A DNA stretch of 64,000 nucleotides, taken from the NCBI GenBank assembly GCA_027625915.1, contig JANTQA010000023.1, forward strand, positions 8,618,001 to 8,682,000. The letters are read 5' to 3'. Source of the DNA: Anaeramoeba flamelloides (Eukaryota; Metamonada; Anaeramoebidae). The notes under the pieces are model-generated. The model saw nothing but the letters and a program-made list of their open reading frames with translations, searched no databases and was not told the origin of the DNA. The position numbers were made by a program, and so were the translations under genes. This document shows, piece after piece, positions 10,564-19,964 of the stretch (positions are counted from its first letter, which is position 1; the number at the start of each line of letters is the position of its first letter).

Positions 10564-12121
10564 TTGAGAAAAAATAATTTCTACCTTTTTTTTTTTGATT
10601 AAGATTCATTTTATTTTTTTAAGCAACAAGCCGAGAATCTTAAACATTTTCAAAAGAAGGTGTCTAATTGAAAATTGAATTGGTTGTATTTCGAGCAAAA
10701 ATGTCGTAAACAAAATACTCCACATATCTAATACAAATATATTTCCACAAGGTAAAAATTATCACAGTTTTTTACACTTTTTTTAGCTAAATATTTTATT
10801 TAATTTAAATATGACCTATTCGAAACAACAAATAAAAGATCTAAAATCACATTGTTGTATTGGAAAATGGTAAGAAAAGAGTTGAAGAAATCAAACTAAA
10901 AAGATACATCTTACAGCTTGATGAAGACTTTTCACAAAAAAAAAAACTAATAAAAAATTTAATTTCGCCCATTTAAAGATTAGCTAAATGTAAAGTATAA
11001 AATAATACATTTTTTGTTTCGATGTTAAATGAATTTTTATCATATTTAAACCAACTTCTTGTAAAATTTTCTGGTTTACAATTGCACAATTTTCTTTAAG
11101 TTTTTAATTTATCTGTAATATTCAATAAGCTTTTCAAAAGAAAAAAAATGAAATTTTACATTTTCAAAAATTATAAAATTGTTCTTTTGGTTCAAATTTA
11201 TTTGTTGGTTGTTGCCTTTTGTTAAAAATTTTTATTTTACTTTAAATAAAATAATTTGTGTTAAAATGCTGAGTAAATGATTCTTTTTACGTGAATATAT
11301 CTGATCCATAATGGTCATCTTATCACAAAAATAACTATTGTATATAGTTTACAACTCATTTGAGAGTCAAACAAATAAGAATTATTATGAAAATGAAGGG
11401 TTATTAATAAAAAGGGAAAATTATCTATGTAACACTCTTCTAAAAAAGAATATTGAAAATTATTAGTTTGATAATTTTTTTCAGAACTTATTATTTGATT
11501 TTTATTTTAAATTTTTTAATAAATTGGAATACTATACGTACACCCCCTCTATTTAAATTAGGGTTTTTTTCATTATTTATTTTAATATCTCTTACTTGAT
11601 TAATTAAAAAGCAAAAAACAATTTTTTGTTCGTGAAAGAAAAAATATTAAGAAATTTCAACTTGCCAAATTATTTCAATTCCCCACATTTCGATTTTTGT
11701 TACTTTTTACAAAAGTACTATACAAATTAATATTTTAAATAAAACTTCTAACAAAGAACCAATTTCTTTTTTTTTTTTTTAATCAAATCCCAAGAAATTC
11801 AACTTTATAAATAAAAACGTTTTAAAAATTCTAAACACATTGGAAAGTTTTCTAAACTGTTTTTCTGATTCTAAAATTGTTTCATTCACAAATTTTCATT
11901 CAACTTTTTTGGTTGATAGAAGAAAGATTCCATTTCCACTTTAAGGAATTTAATTATAAAGAAATCCGATTAAGAGAAAAAAACAATAATAATAATAAAA
12001 TAAATAAAGGGGTGAACAACAAGCAATAATGGATCAAATAAATAATTACATAAAAAGTTAAAACAAAAATCATATTGAATAAAAAGTTAAAAACTAAATT
12101 TATTTATTTTGGGTTTGATAT
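10564..12121. other. AT-rich intergenic region, no gene seen
   Basis: About 1.5 kb between the prenylcysteine oxidase-like gene and the USP gene. It contains homopolymer A/T runs and no long open frame, no clear terminal repeats and no RNA gene that I can recognise. Promoters of the left-hand gene must lie here but no motif stands out. Confidence 0.5.
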
Positions 12122-15100
12122 TTAATTTCTTCTACAGTAAAATAAGATATATGCTTTACATTTTTTTACATCTTCTAGTGTGACTTGTTTCAAGTATAAA
12201 TCGGAACAGTGATACCATTGATTGTCTGATTTTTTTGAATATGCAATATAATGACCTATTGGAAATATTAAAATCATGATAAAAATCAAAAAAACAGTAT
12301 TTAACAAACAAGGATTCAAAAAGCAAAAAATATCAAAAAAACAAAAAAGAAAAAAAAGAAAAAAAAAATTGTAAATACCTCCATAGAGCCCACCGGAATG
12401 CACTGTTATTGAAAATAGATCATATATTATTTCATTTTTTTGATTATTATTTGATTGTTCTTTCTCAAAGGTATGGTTTTCATCTAAGAATTGATTAAAG
12501 CTAAATGAAAACGGGAATGAAGCTTCTTCGTTATTTTTTCTTAATCTTCCCCGACTTGTTTGAACAAATCTTTTATAATTGATGACTAATAATGTTGGCA
12601 ATTCTTTAAATATTGTTTGCTTTGTTGCATGAACCTTAACATATTTTCTTTTGCTTTTCTTGATGTTTTTCTGTGATCCGTATTTCATTTTTGTACAATT
12701 TTTGCAACAATATTTATTTTTCTGATCGAGTTTTTCTTTTCTTATATAATCATGTAATGATGCAAAAAGGGTATATTCATAGGAATCTAAATTTTTCCAT
12801 CTTGTGCTTTTTTCATTCTCTTGCCCGTGTTCGTCAGCATCTTTTTCCTTGTCTTGTTCGTGTTCATCAACATCTTTCTCTTTGCTTGTTTCATTATTTT
12901 TTCCATGATTGTTTTTATTATTATTCTTATTTTTTTTCGATCCCCAAAAGGATTTTTTATTTTTTTTTTTCGTTTTTAATGGCAATTTTTTTTTTGATTT
13001 TGTTTTTACTTTGTTTTGCTTTTCTTCTTTTTCTTCTTCTTTTTCATCTTTTTCTTCTTCTTCTTCTTCTTTTTCTTCTTTTTCTTCTTTTTCTTCTTTT
13101 TCTTCTTCTTCTTCTTCTTTTTCTTTTTCTTCTTCATCTTCTTTTTCTTCTTCTTCTTCTTCATCATCATCTTCTTCTTCTTCTTCTTCTTCTTCTTCTT
13201 TATCTTCATCATCTTCATCTTCTTTTTCTTTTTCTTCTTCTTCTTCATCTTTTTCTTCTTCATCATCATCTTCTTTTTCTTTTTCTTCTTCTTCTTCATC
13301 TTTTTCTTCTTCATCATCATCTTCTTTTTCTTCTTCTTCTTCTTCTTCTTCTTCTTCTTCTTCTTCATCATCATCATCATCTTCTTCTTCTTCTTCTTCT
13401 TCTTCTTTATCTTCATCATCTTCATCTTCTTTTTCTTTTTCTTCTTCTTCTTCATCTTTTTCTTCTTCATCATCATCTTTTTCATCTTTTTCTTCTTCTT
13501 CTTCATTTGAATCAGTTTGACTTGAAATTTCAATTTCAATTTCATCTTCATTTTTTCTTGGTTTTAGTCTCTTTAGACTCTTTTTCTCTATTTTTTTTTT
13601 ATTATCATTTTTTTCCTTATCATTTTCATTTATTTTTTTGTTTTCTTTGCTCTGTTTATTTTGTGGGTTATCATTTTTAACTTTTGGTGGTATAAATTTT
13701 TTATTTTGGATTTTTTTCTTTTCATTATTGTCTTTGTTTGGCTTTCGGATTGGGCTGATCATTGAAAAAAGTATCTTTTTGAAAACACTTTTTTGTTTTT
13801 TGCGATATCTTCTTTTTAAATATGCTTGATACCTTTTTCTTCTTTTCTTTTTTAACTTCATTTGCTTTTTAAAGGTTTTATTTTGAGATCTATTTCTTGT
13901 ATTTGTCCGATTGTTCATTGAAAGTTTTAAATTGTTAGGTAATGAGATACTTAAATCATAAAAATGTTCATATTTAATACTATTGTTTTGACAATTTTCA
14001 CATCGTACAATACTCGCTGTTGTGCCTCGAAATAATTTTTCAATAATTGTAGTTTTTGGCATTCCAATTGTTACCTTAAGTTTTTTTGTTGTTTTTGTTG
14101 TTTTCTTATCTATTGTTTTTTCTTTTTCGTCTTCTGTAGATTTTTCTTCTTCGGTTGTTTCTGTTTCTGTTTCTGTTTTTGTTTGTTTTTTCTCTTTTCT
14201 ATTTTCTGTTTCTTTTTCCCAGTTTGTTGTTTCCTTTTTTGTATTTGTATTATGTTCATTTTCTTTATTTTCCTCTTCTTTTTCCTTTTCATTTCCATTT
14301 TCATTTCCCTTATCCACTTCTTTCACTTTTTCGAAACTGTCTTGTTCTTTGTCCCTTATTTCTTTTTTTTGATCAATTTTTTTTTTTTTCGAGCAATTGT
14401 CATGATCAACATTTGGACAATTAAAAGTATTGTTATTATTTTGGTTATTATTATTATCATTCCCAATTTTTTTTGTCTTTTGGATTCTTTTCATTTCTTC
14501 TATATTTAAATGATCTAATAATAGTCTTAAAAATTCATGAGCATCTTGTTGTCTATAAGTTCCAAATTTTGGATAATATCGAGTAAATTCTCGAAACAAT
14601 AGCCTAGGGTCATAATGTCTCTTTTCTGGAACCCTTTTCCACATATTAATATAAAAAATTCGAAACGACTGGGATAATCTTCCCTCCGATTTCTTTCTTT
14701 TTGATCCGAGGTACCAATCTCGTAAATGTTTACTTTCATTTAAAGACTGCATGACTGAATTAAAAAAACAAGTGTTCCCAAGGTTTACTAATCCTTTAAT
14801 CCCAGTGTGAAGTGGCTCATTTACAAAATCATCAATACTTTTTGGTTTTTTCTTTTTCTTGATAATTTCTTCAGAGTCAGAAATCGATCCTTTCTTCCTA
14901 TTCGTTTGATCTCTTGAATTTGAACTTGAAGAAGAAGTGGTGGTGAAAGAAGAAGAGTTGGTTTTTATCTTTTTTGGATGTTCCATTTTCTTCTTTGTCT
15001 TTTCAATTATCGTTTTATTTTTTGATCTTTTATCTTTGTTTTTTTCAAAATTTTGTTTCTTTGTTGATTCTTGTTCTTGGTTATTCTTTAATTTGTTTTC

Positions 15101-15439
15101 GTTTGTTATTCTCGTTTTTTTCTTTTGGTTATCCTTACCATCACCCTTATTCTCTACGTTCTTATTCTTTTTGTTTTTTTTATTTTTATTCTTATTCTTT
15201 TTCTTTTTGTTATTCTTCTTCTTTTTCTTTTTGTTGTTCTTCTTCTTTTTGTCTTTTGGATTCTTCTTTTTTGATTCAAGGTTCTTGATCTGATCCACAT
15301 TCTTAACAAACCCCCGAGATTTTGCTATTTTGGAGTCATTTGAATTGGTTTCGTTTTTCGAGTATTCTGACAAATTGTTCTCAATGTTTTTTGTTAAATC
15401 ACTCGAATACTGGATATTGTTTGGAATTTTTTCAGTCAT
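12122..15439 (-). CDS. Ubiquitin carboxyl-terminal hydrolase, USP family (USP16/45-like), two exons
   Basis: A cysteine-protease deubiquitinase. The Cys box GLVNLGNTCFFNSVMQSL puts the nucleophile at Cys224, and QQDAHEFLR follows. The zinc-ribbon pairs are CENC and CKNC. The His box GGHYIAY gives His1022 and SDLYLKQV gives Asp1039 in the spliced protein. The Cys box is most like USP16/USP45, but no N-terminal ZnF-UBP domain is seen; residues 1-200 are Lys/Asn-rich. A Glu/Asp-rich tract of about 200 residues (coded at about 13.0-13.5 kb) separates the catalytic halves. The frame is open throughout, but 12256-12378 is an intron (GTATTT..AATAG, 123 bp, 41 codons). Removing it restores LYGGHYIAY and gives 1064 aa. 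Substrates cannot be inferred from sequence. Confidence 0.9.
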   Translation of the reverse strand: MTEKIPNNIQYSSDLTKNIENNLSEYSKNETNSNDSKIAKSRGFVKNVDQIKNLESKKKNPKDKKKKNNKKKKKKNNKKKKNKNKNKKNKKNKNVENKGDGKDNQKKKTRITNENKLKNNQEQESTKKQNFEKNKDKRSKNKTIIEKTKKKMEHPKKIKTNSSSFTTTSSSSSNSRDQTNRKKGSISDSEEIIKKKKKPKSIDDFVNEPLHTGIKGLVNLGNTCFFNSVMQSLNESKHLRDWYLGSKRKKSEGRLSQSFRIFYINMWKRVPEKRHYDPRLLFREFTRYYPKFGTYRQQDAHEFLRLLLDHLNIEEMKRIQKTKKIGNDNNNNQNNNNTFNCPNVDHDNCSKKKKIDQKKEIRDKEQDSFEKVKEVDKGNENGNEKEKEEENKENEHNTNTKKETTNWEKETENRKEKKQTKTETETETTEEEKSTEDEKEKTIDKKTTKTTKKLKVTIGMPKTTIIEKLFRGTTASIVRCENCQNNSIKYEHFYDLSISLPNNLKLSMNNRTNTRNRSQNKTFKKQMKLKKKRRKRYQAYLKRRYRKKQKSVFKKILFSMISPIRKPNKDNNEKKKIQNKKFIPPKVKNDNPQNKQSKENKKINENDKEKNDNKKKIEKKSLKRLKPRKNEDEIEIEISSQTDSNEEEEEKDEKDDDEEEKDEEEEEKEKEDEDDEDKEEEEEEEEDDDDDEEEEEEEEEEEEEKEDDDEEEKDEEEEEKEKEDDDEEEKDEEEEEKEKEDEDDEDKEEEEEEEEEDDDEEEEEEKEDEEEKEKEEEEEEKEEKEEKEEKEEEEEEKDEKEEEKEEKQNKVKTKSKKKLPLKTKKKNKKSFWGSKKNKNNNKNNHGKNNETSKEKDVDEHEQDKEKDADEHGQENEKSTRWKNLDSYEYTLFASLHDYIRKEKLDQKNKYCCKNCTKMKYGSQKNIKKSKRKYVKVHATKQTIFKELPTLLVINYKRFVQTSRGRLRKNNEEASFPFSFSFNQFLDENHTFEKEQSNNNQKNEIIYDLFSITVHSGGLYGGIYNFFFLFFLFCFFDIFCFLNPCLLNTVFLIFIMILIFPIGHYIAYSKKSDNQWYHCSDLYLKQVTLEDVKKCKAYILFYCRRN
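12256..12378 (-). other. In-frame 123-bp intron of the USP gene
   Basis: Donor GTATTT and acceptor AATAG on the minus strand. The intron interrupts the His box between LYG and GHYIAY. Its length is a multiple of three and it contains no stop, so an unspliced transcript would encode 41 extra, mostly hydrophobic residues (Phe, Leu, Ile, Cys). Confidence 0.9.
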
Positions 15440-16825
15440 AGAGTGCCATTTAAAAAAGTTGAGAAAATAAACTAAAATAAAAAATGTAAAATTTCTTGCT
15501 CTTGGGTTAAATGTTGTAAAATATTACCAATTTCAAATTGACTGCAAAACAAGGAAGAAAGTTTTATTGTCACACCCACTTTTCTTATCTCAAGTTGTTT
15601 TTTTTTTCATAAGATTTGAAATTTCTTATTTTTTGATTGTATTGAATTTTAAGGACGATCTTTAGTTTATATAATTTGAGGGTGGAAATATAATATATAA
15701 GTCAATAAAAAAGGTTTTAAAAGATTCTAAATTGAAAGAAAGTCTAAAAATTACAAATTTTAGGTTCTTGGTAAAGAGTTTGATGGAAAATTAAAGAAAA
15801 AATTTATCAATAAAAAAAGTTTCTAAATTTTCGAACCAAAAACTCAACTTTAAAAGGGATTTTTTTATCTTTTAATCCAGAAAATTTTGTCTTGAGTTGT
15901 AATTATATTTATTTCCTTAAATCAACTTTATTATATTTTAAAATGAAGAGGAAAGTGAGAGGAATAATGGGATTTTGTTTTTTCCAACCTTTTCATGTTA
16001 AATTTGGTATTTAGAAAGTATAAAATTTATTTAAACAACCCAATATTTTTCTAAAAAAAAACGAATTTATAAATTTTAATAAGATTTTATAACTCAATAT
16101 TATTTAAAAGTTATTAAATATGTTGTTCACTGTGAATTTAACATTTACTCACCAGAAAATAGGTAACCTCCAAAATAGAAAAGATTAGAAATTATTAAAT
16201 ATCTCAAATTTTTATTAATCACAAAAATATTTCATATCTCAAATATTTTTATGAATACTAAAATACTCTTAATTGAAAAAAAAAAACTATATCAAATTTG
16301 AATTTTTGTTCAAAAAAAAATATTAGGATTTAGTAAGTAAAAGAAATCATAAAATTCCCTTTCCTCAAAGTTGACATTTAAAATATAAAAAATTGTATAT
16401 CAAACAAGTATTTAATAATCGGTGTATATTTGAATCGATTTTTTTTTTCTGATAGGCTAAATATATAATTTTTTTTACAAGCAATATTGTTCAATTTTGT
16501 TTTCAAAATTTGTCCAATTAAAAATATATTAGCAAAAAATTATGAAGTTTTTATTTTTCTTATTAATGGAAGGAGTGTAAATTACACTCTAGAGATCCTT
16601 TTACTTAAATTTCATTAAAATTAATTTAACAGTAAAATCATAGATTTTTTGATTGTTTAAGGGAAAGACACACAATTTTTATTATGTTTAAAAGGGTTAA
16701 TAAGAAGAAATTGGTAAAAAATCAAAAGGAAAAAGAAAAAAAAAATAAATAAATAAACAAATTTAAAACGGTTTAATAAGAAAAAATTGTTAAAAAATCA
16801 AAAAAAAAAAAAAAAAATACAATCT
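15440..16825. other. AT-rich intergenic region, no gene seen
   Basis: About 1.4 kb between the USP gene and a small unknown gene. It holds A/T homopolymers only. A 17-base near-palindrome, GAGTGTAAATTACACTC, occurs at about 16573-16589. No coding or RNA features are recognised. Confidence 0.5.
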
Positions 16826-17098
16826 TTAATTAATGACTCCCAAAATCACATCCACGATACTTTTGGTTAATTTAATAATTTGCATTTGATCAGGAAAGTT
16901 CACTTGGGGATCGTTGTTTAAGATTTTGTAATTTTGTTTTTTTTTTTTTTTTTTGATTTTATTTGGCTTTAAACCTTTGGCCATTTTTAACATTTGCTTA
17001 TTTGTTTTTATTTTCAAGTTACTCATACTTTTGTGTTTCAGTGTCACAGTATAAGTAAGTAACCATTTGATCTTTTTTCTTTGTAACTCTTGTTCCAT
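16826..17098 (-). CDS. Small unknown basic protein, possibly a last exon
   Basis: I do not recognise a family. From the Met at 17098 the frame gives 90 residues beginning MEQELQRKKIKW and ending SIVDVILGVIN, with a run of Lys near the middle. The 3' part, NNDPQVNFPDQMQIIKLTKS, uses a more balanced base mix than the surrounding AT desert, which is why I keep it. The frame stays open upstream to 17137, but that stretch is Phe-rich and looks like 5' UTR or intron. TTTAG directly precedes TATGG, so this could also be the 3' exon of a longer gene whose other exons I cannot see. Confidence 0.45.
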   Translation of the reverse strand: MEQELQRKKIKWLLTYTVTLKHKSMSNLKIKTNKQMLKMAKGLKPNKIKKKKKKQNYKILNNDPQVNFPDQMQIIKLTKSIVDVILGVIN

Positions 17099-17137
17099 AC
17101 TAAAGAAAATTCCCAATAGAAAAAAATCGAAAAACAA

Positions 17138-18158
17138 ATCAAAATATGATATTTTTTAAATTTTATACTTGTAATATTTTTCTTTACTCAGTTTTCTTTG
17201 TAATTCTTAAGGAAAAAACTTGTATTTTTGGAAAATTTTTGATTAACAAAATTACTTGTTATATCTAAAGAATTTTTCAAAATGAATTTTAAATCTAATT
17301 TTAATCAAATTCATCTAATTTCCTAGATTTGGGTCAAGAAAATCGGATGTTTTTGAATACATTCTCCTGAAAAATAGATTTATTGGATTGATATGTTTGA
17401 TTTTAAAAAAATAAAATTTCCAGGAAATTTAATAAACTAAAATAAATTGGAATTTACTTTCAATTTTTTCTCAATTTTTTTTTTTTCTTTGAGTTGAACA
17501 TTTTTGTAGTTGTTTTTGGATTTCAAGAATTCAGTCCTTTTTTCCATTAAATGTAAACTTTGAAGCTAATTTCTTGATTTTTTCTTGGTTTGAAAATAAA
17601 ATTTGAAAAAATAATTTTGAAAAATAAATTTGTAAAAATGGTTTATTTCAGAAAAAAAATAATAAATGGGTATGAAATTAAAAGTTAAAAGGTAATGACT
17701 TGTTTACTCTCATCATAGGTTAAGAAGAAAAAGAAGAAAAATTTGTCTAATATCTATTTTTGGGAGAATTTTTTTTTTTTTTTTCTTGATTTCAACAGGT
17801 TTATTTGGAAAGGTAATCTTTTTTGATTAGTACTCAAAAAGAAAAGATTTGTTTAAAATACACACCTTCTCAAAACTATTTTCTCTTTTTATTTGATTAA
17901 TTACAACGATCCATCTGAAACACATTTCTCAATTCAAAACCAAATTCAAAAAAAAAAAAAAAAATTTAATAAAAAAGAATGTTCAAAAAAATCCAAAATT
18001 TAAAATTCAACTCTGATTTAATTTTATTCTTTTCACAAATAGAGTAAATAAATAAATGATATTTTGGTTTCAAAGTTCCAATATCCCGTGTCACCCAAAA
18101 AACTCATTTTTAAGTAATGTTCTTACACTTAAAAATTATCAAAAATGATAAAATGTAC
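17138..18158. other. AT-rich intergenic region, no gene seen
   Basis: About 1 kb between the small unknown gene and PUS10. It has many T runs and no open frame or repeat that I could match elsewhere in the window. Confidence 0.45.
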
Positions 18159-19964
18159 CTACTTATTTAAATTAACTGAAATTACATCGAGTTGTACCAA
18201 TTCTGATTTGCACCCAATTATTTGAGCGAAATTGGGATTAGTTCTTCCAAAGTCCCCATTGATAAATTCCTTGACATAGGTGCCTCCTTGGGTAATAAGA
18301 TCCATAATCAAGAAATTTTGATTGATTTGCTTAATGTTTTTAATTTCGTAAATTGTCCTTTCTCTTACGGCCAAATTTCTTCTATGCAAAACTCTAACGG
18401 GTGTTTTTTGTTTTAAAATCAATTCCCCATTCGTGTCTGATGTTAGTCCATGTAATTTTTGCGTAAATAATTGCTGGTCGAAACTGCACTTGCACCAGAC
18501 AACACACCGATAGCCCTTTCTTTTGTTTTCACCCTCGATGGTCTTTTTTCGATAAGATTTGCCAACAACCTTGAGATCCTTAATTGTCACCAGACCTTCA
18601 CTTATGTTAAATACTTGTTCGACGATTTGCTTTTTCTCCTTAAGAGAGAGCATTTGTTTATAAATTTTTGGTTCATAGATTTCAAGAATAAATGGCCTTC
18701 CTGTGCCTAACATTCGAACGTCGATATCCTCTCTGCCTGATGAAACAAATCCAGAATGGGTGCCTGAAAAAATGTTTGTTAATGGTCTTGAGACAAACTC
18801 TTCAACAGAATAATTACCCTTCCTTTCATCACCGATATACCATGGTGCATTTGGAATGTTTCTAGACATTTTACAGTATTTCCCAAAGATGTAAATTGGT
18901 TTGGAGGTGAAATAAATGATCACACTTGTCTGTTCTTTTACTGGTTCAGGTGGGATTGGGCATAATTCTTCCAGTTCGTCTTTTGTAATATTTTTTAACG
19001 AATTTTTTACCGATTTTGATGTAATTATTTGTGCTTCTGGATCGTATTTTACTAAAAATTTGTCTTCTAGTTCTCTTTGTTTTTCTATTTTCTCGTTCTC
19101 TATTTCCATTTCTTTTTCATTCTCATTCTCGTTTTCTATTTCTTTTTCTATTTCTTTTTCTTTTTCTTTTTCGTTTTCTTTTTGTTTCTGTTTTTGTTTT
19201 TTTTTTTCCTGTTCTTTTTGTTCAAATAATTGTTGTTGTAAAACCTTCTTTTCTTTTGTTTTTAACTTTAGTTTGGTTTTGTAGCTTTGCTTTTTACGTT
19301 TACGATTTGAAGAAGGTAATAAGGATTTTATTTGTGAAATTTCTTTTTTGTCATATGGATATTTCCATCCGATTTTTATTGACAAACTTGCTTGATCGAT
19401 TAAACCCTGAGGCGCCCCTAATAAAGACTCAAGTTTGGATCGTTCAAATACAGTTTCTTTTAAGATTTGCTTGAGTGGAATAATGTTATCGAGTGGAAGA
19501 GAAACAAATAAACAAAGGCAACTCTCTCTTAAAATGATACTTGGTGGGACAGTAATATTTATCCCAAAGAAATCAACGTTCTGGTAGCCTTGTTTTTGAT
19601 AAATCACTTTGAGTATTTGTTCAAAGTTTTCTGTTTTTAAAATACTTAAACACGCCAAACAGTAAGGATTGGGCTTAGTTGTTGGCTTGACATTTGTTGG
19701 TTTTCCAAAAATTTTCCGATAGATTGCTTTTTTAGAATCTTTAAACAAAGACAGTGCTTGGTATGGTGGAACGATCCCAACAATTCGATAACAACACAAA
19801 AAGCAACACCCTAAATCAAAAAGTGTTTTAAATTTTTCTTTTTGTGGCTCAATTGATTTGATAATGATCTCAGTTGGGGTTGGTTTGTGTTTTTTCTTTT
19901 GCTTTTGTTTATGTTTTTGTGTTTGTGTTTGTTTTTGTTCAGCTTTTTTTTGTTTGTTTCCCAT
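18159..19964 (-). CDS. PUS10: tRNA pseudouridine synthase Pus10
   Basis: Pus10 isomerises uridines 54 and 55 in the tRNA T-arm in archaea and many eukaryotes. The protein is 601 aa; human PUS10 is 529. The N-terminal zinc-binding pairs are visible as CCFLCC (53-58) and CLAC (102-105), followed by the THUMP-containing region. The catalytic domain holds APWYIGDERKGNYSVEEF, then SSGREDIDVRMLGTGRPF with the catalytic Asp at about 413, KTPVRVLHRRNLAVRER, and the closing QGGTYVKEFINGDFGRTNPN. The added length is a Lys/Gln/Glu-rich insert at about 221-300 between the N-terminal part and the catalytic domain, plus a Lys/Gln-rich leader of 30 residues. No intron is needed. The start is the first Met, ten bases after a stretch of AT-rich leader. 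Confidence 0.95.
   Translation of the reverse strand: MGNKQKKAEQKQTQTQKHKQKQKKKHKPTPTEIIIKSIEPQKEKFKTLFDLGCCFLCCYRIVGIVPPYQALSLFKDSKKAIYRKIFGKPTNVKPTTKPNPYCLACLSILKTENFEQILKVIYQKQGYQNVDFFGINITVPPSIILRESCLCLFVSLPLDNIIPLKQILKETVFERSKLESLLGAPQGLIDQASLSIKIGWKYPYDKKEISQIKSLLPSSNRKRKKQSYKTKLKLKTKEKKVLQQQLFEQKEQEKKKQKQKQKENEKEKEKEIEKEIENENENEKEMEIENEKIEKQRELEDKFLVKYDPEAQIITSKSVKNSLKNITKDELEELCPIPPEPVKEQTSVIIYFTSKPIYIFGKYCKMSRNIPNAPWYIGDERKGNYSVEEFVSRPLTNIFSGTHSGFVSSGREDIDVRMLGTGRPFILEIYEPKIYKQMLSLKEKKQIVEQVFNISEGLVTIKDLKVVGKSYRKKTIEGENKRKGYRCVVWCKCSFDQQLFTQKLHGLTSDTNGELILKQKTPVRVLHRRNLAVRERTIYEIKNIKQINQNFLIMDLITQGGTYVKEFINGDFGRTNPNFAQIIGCKSELVQLDVISVNLNK

Noticed and set aside
12673..13680. Plus-strand Phe/Leu/Ser frames and a minus-strand Met/Lys frame in the USP gene
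   Set aside because: All are other-frame readings of the Glu/Asp trinucleotide tract.
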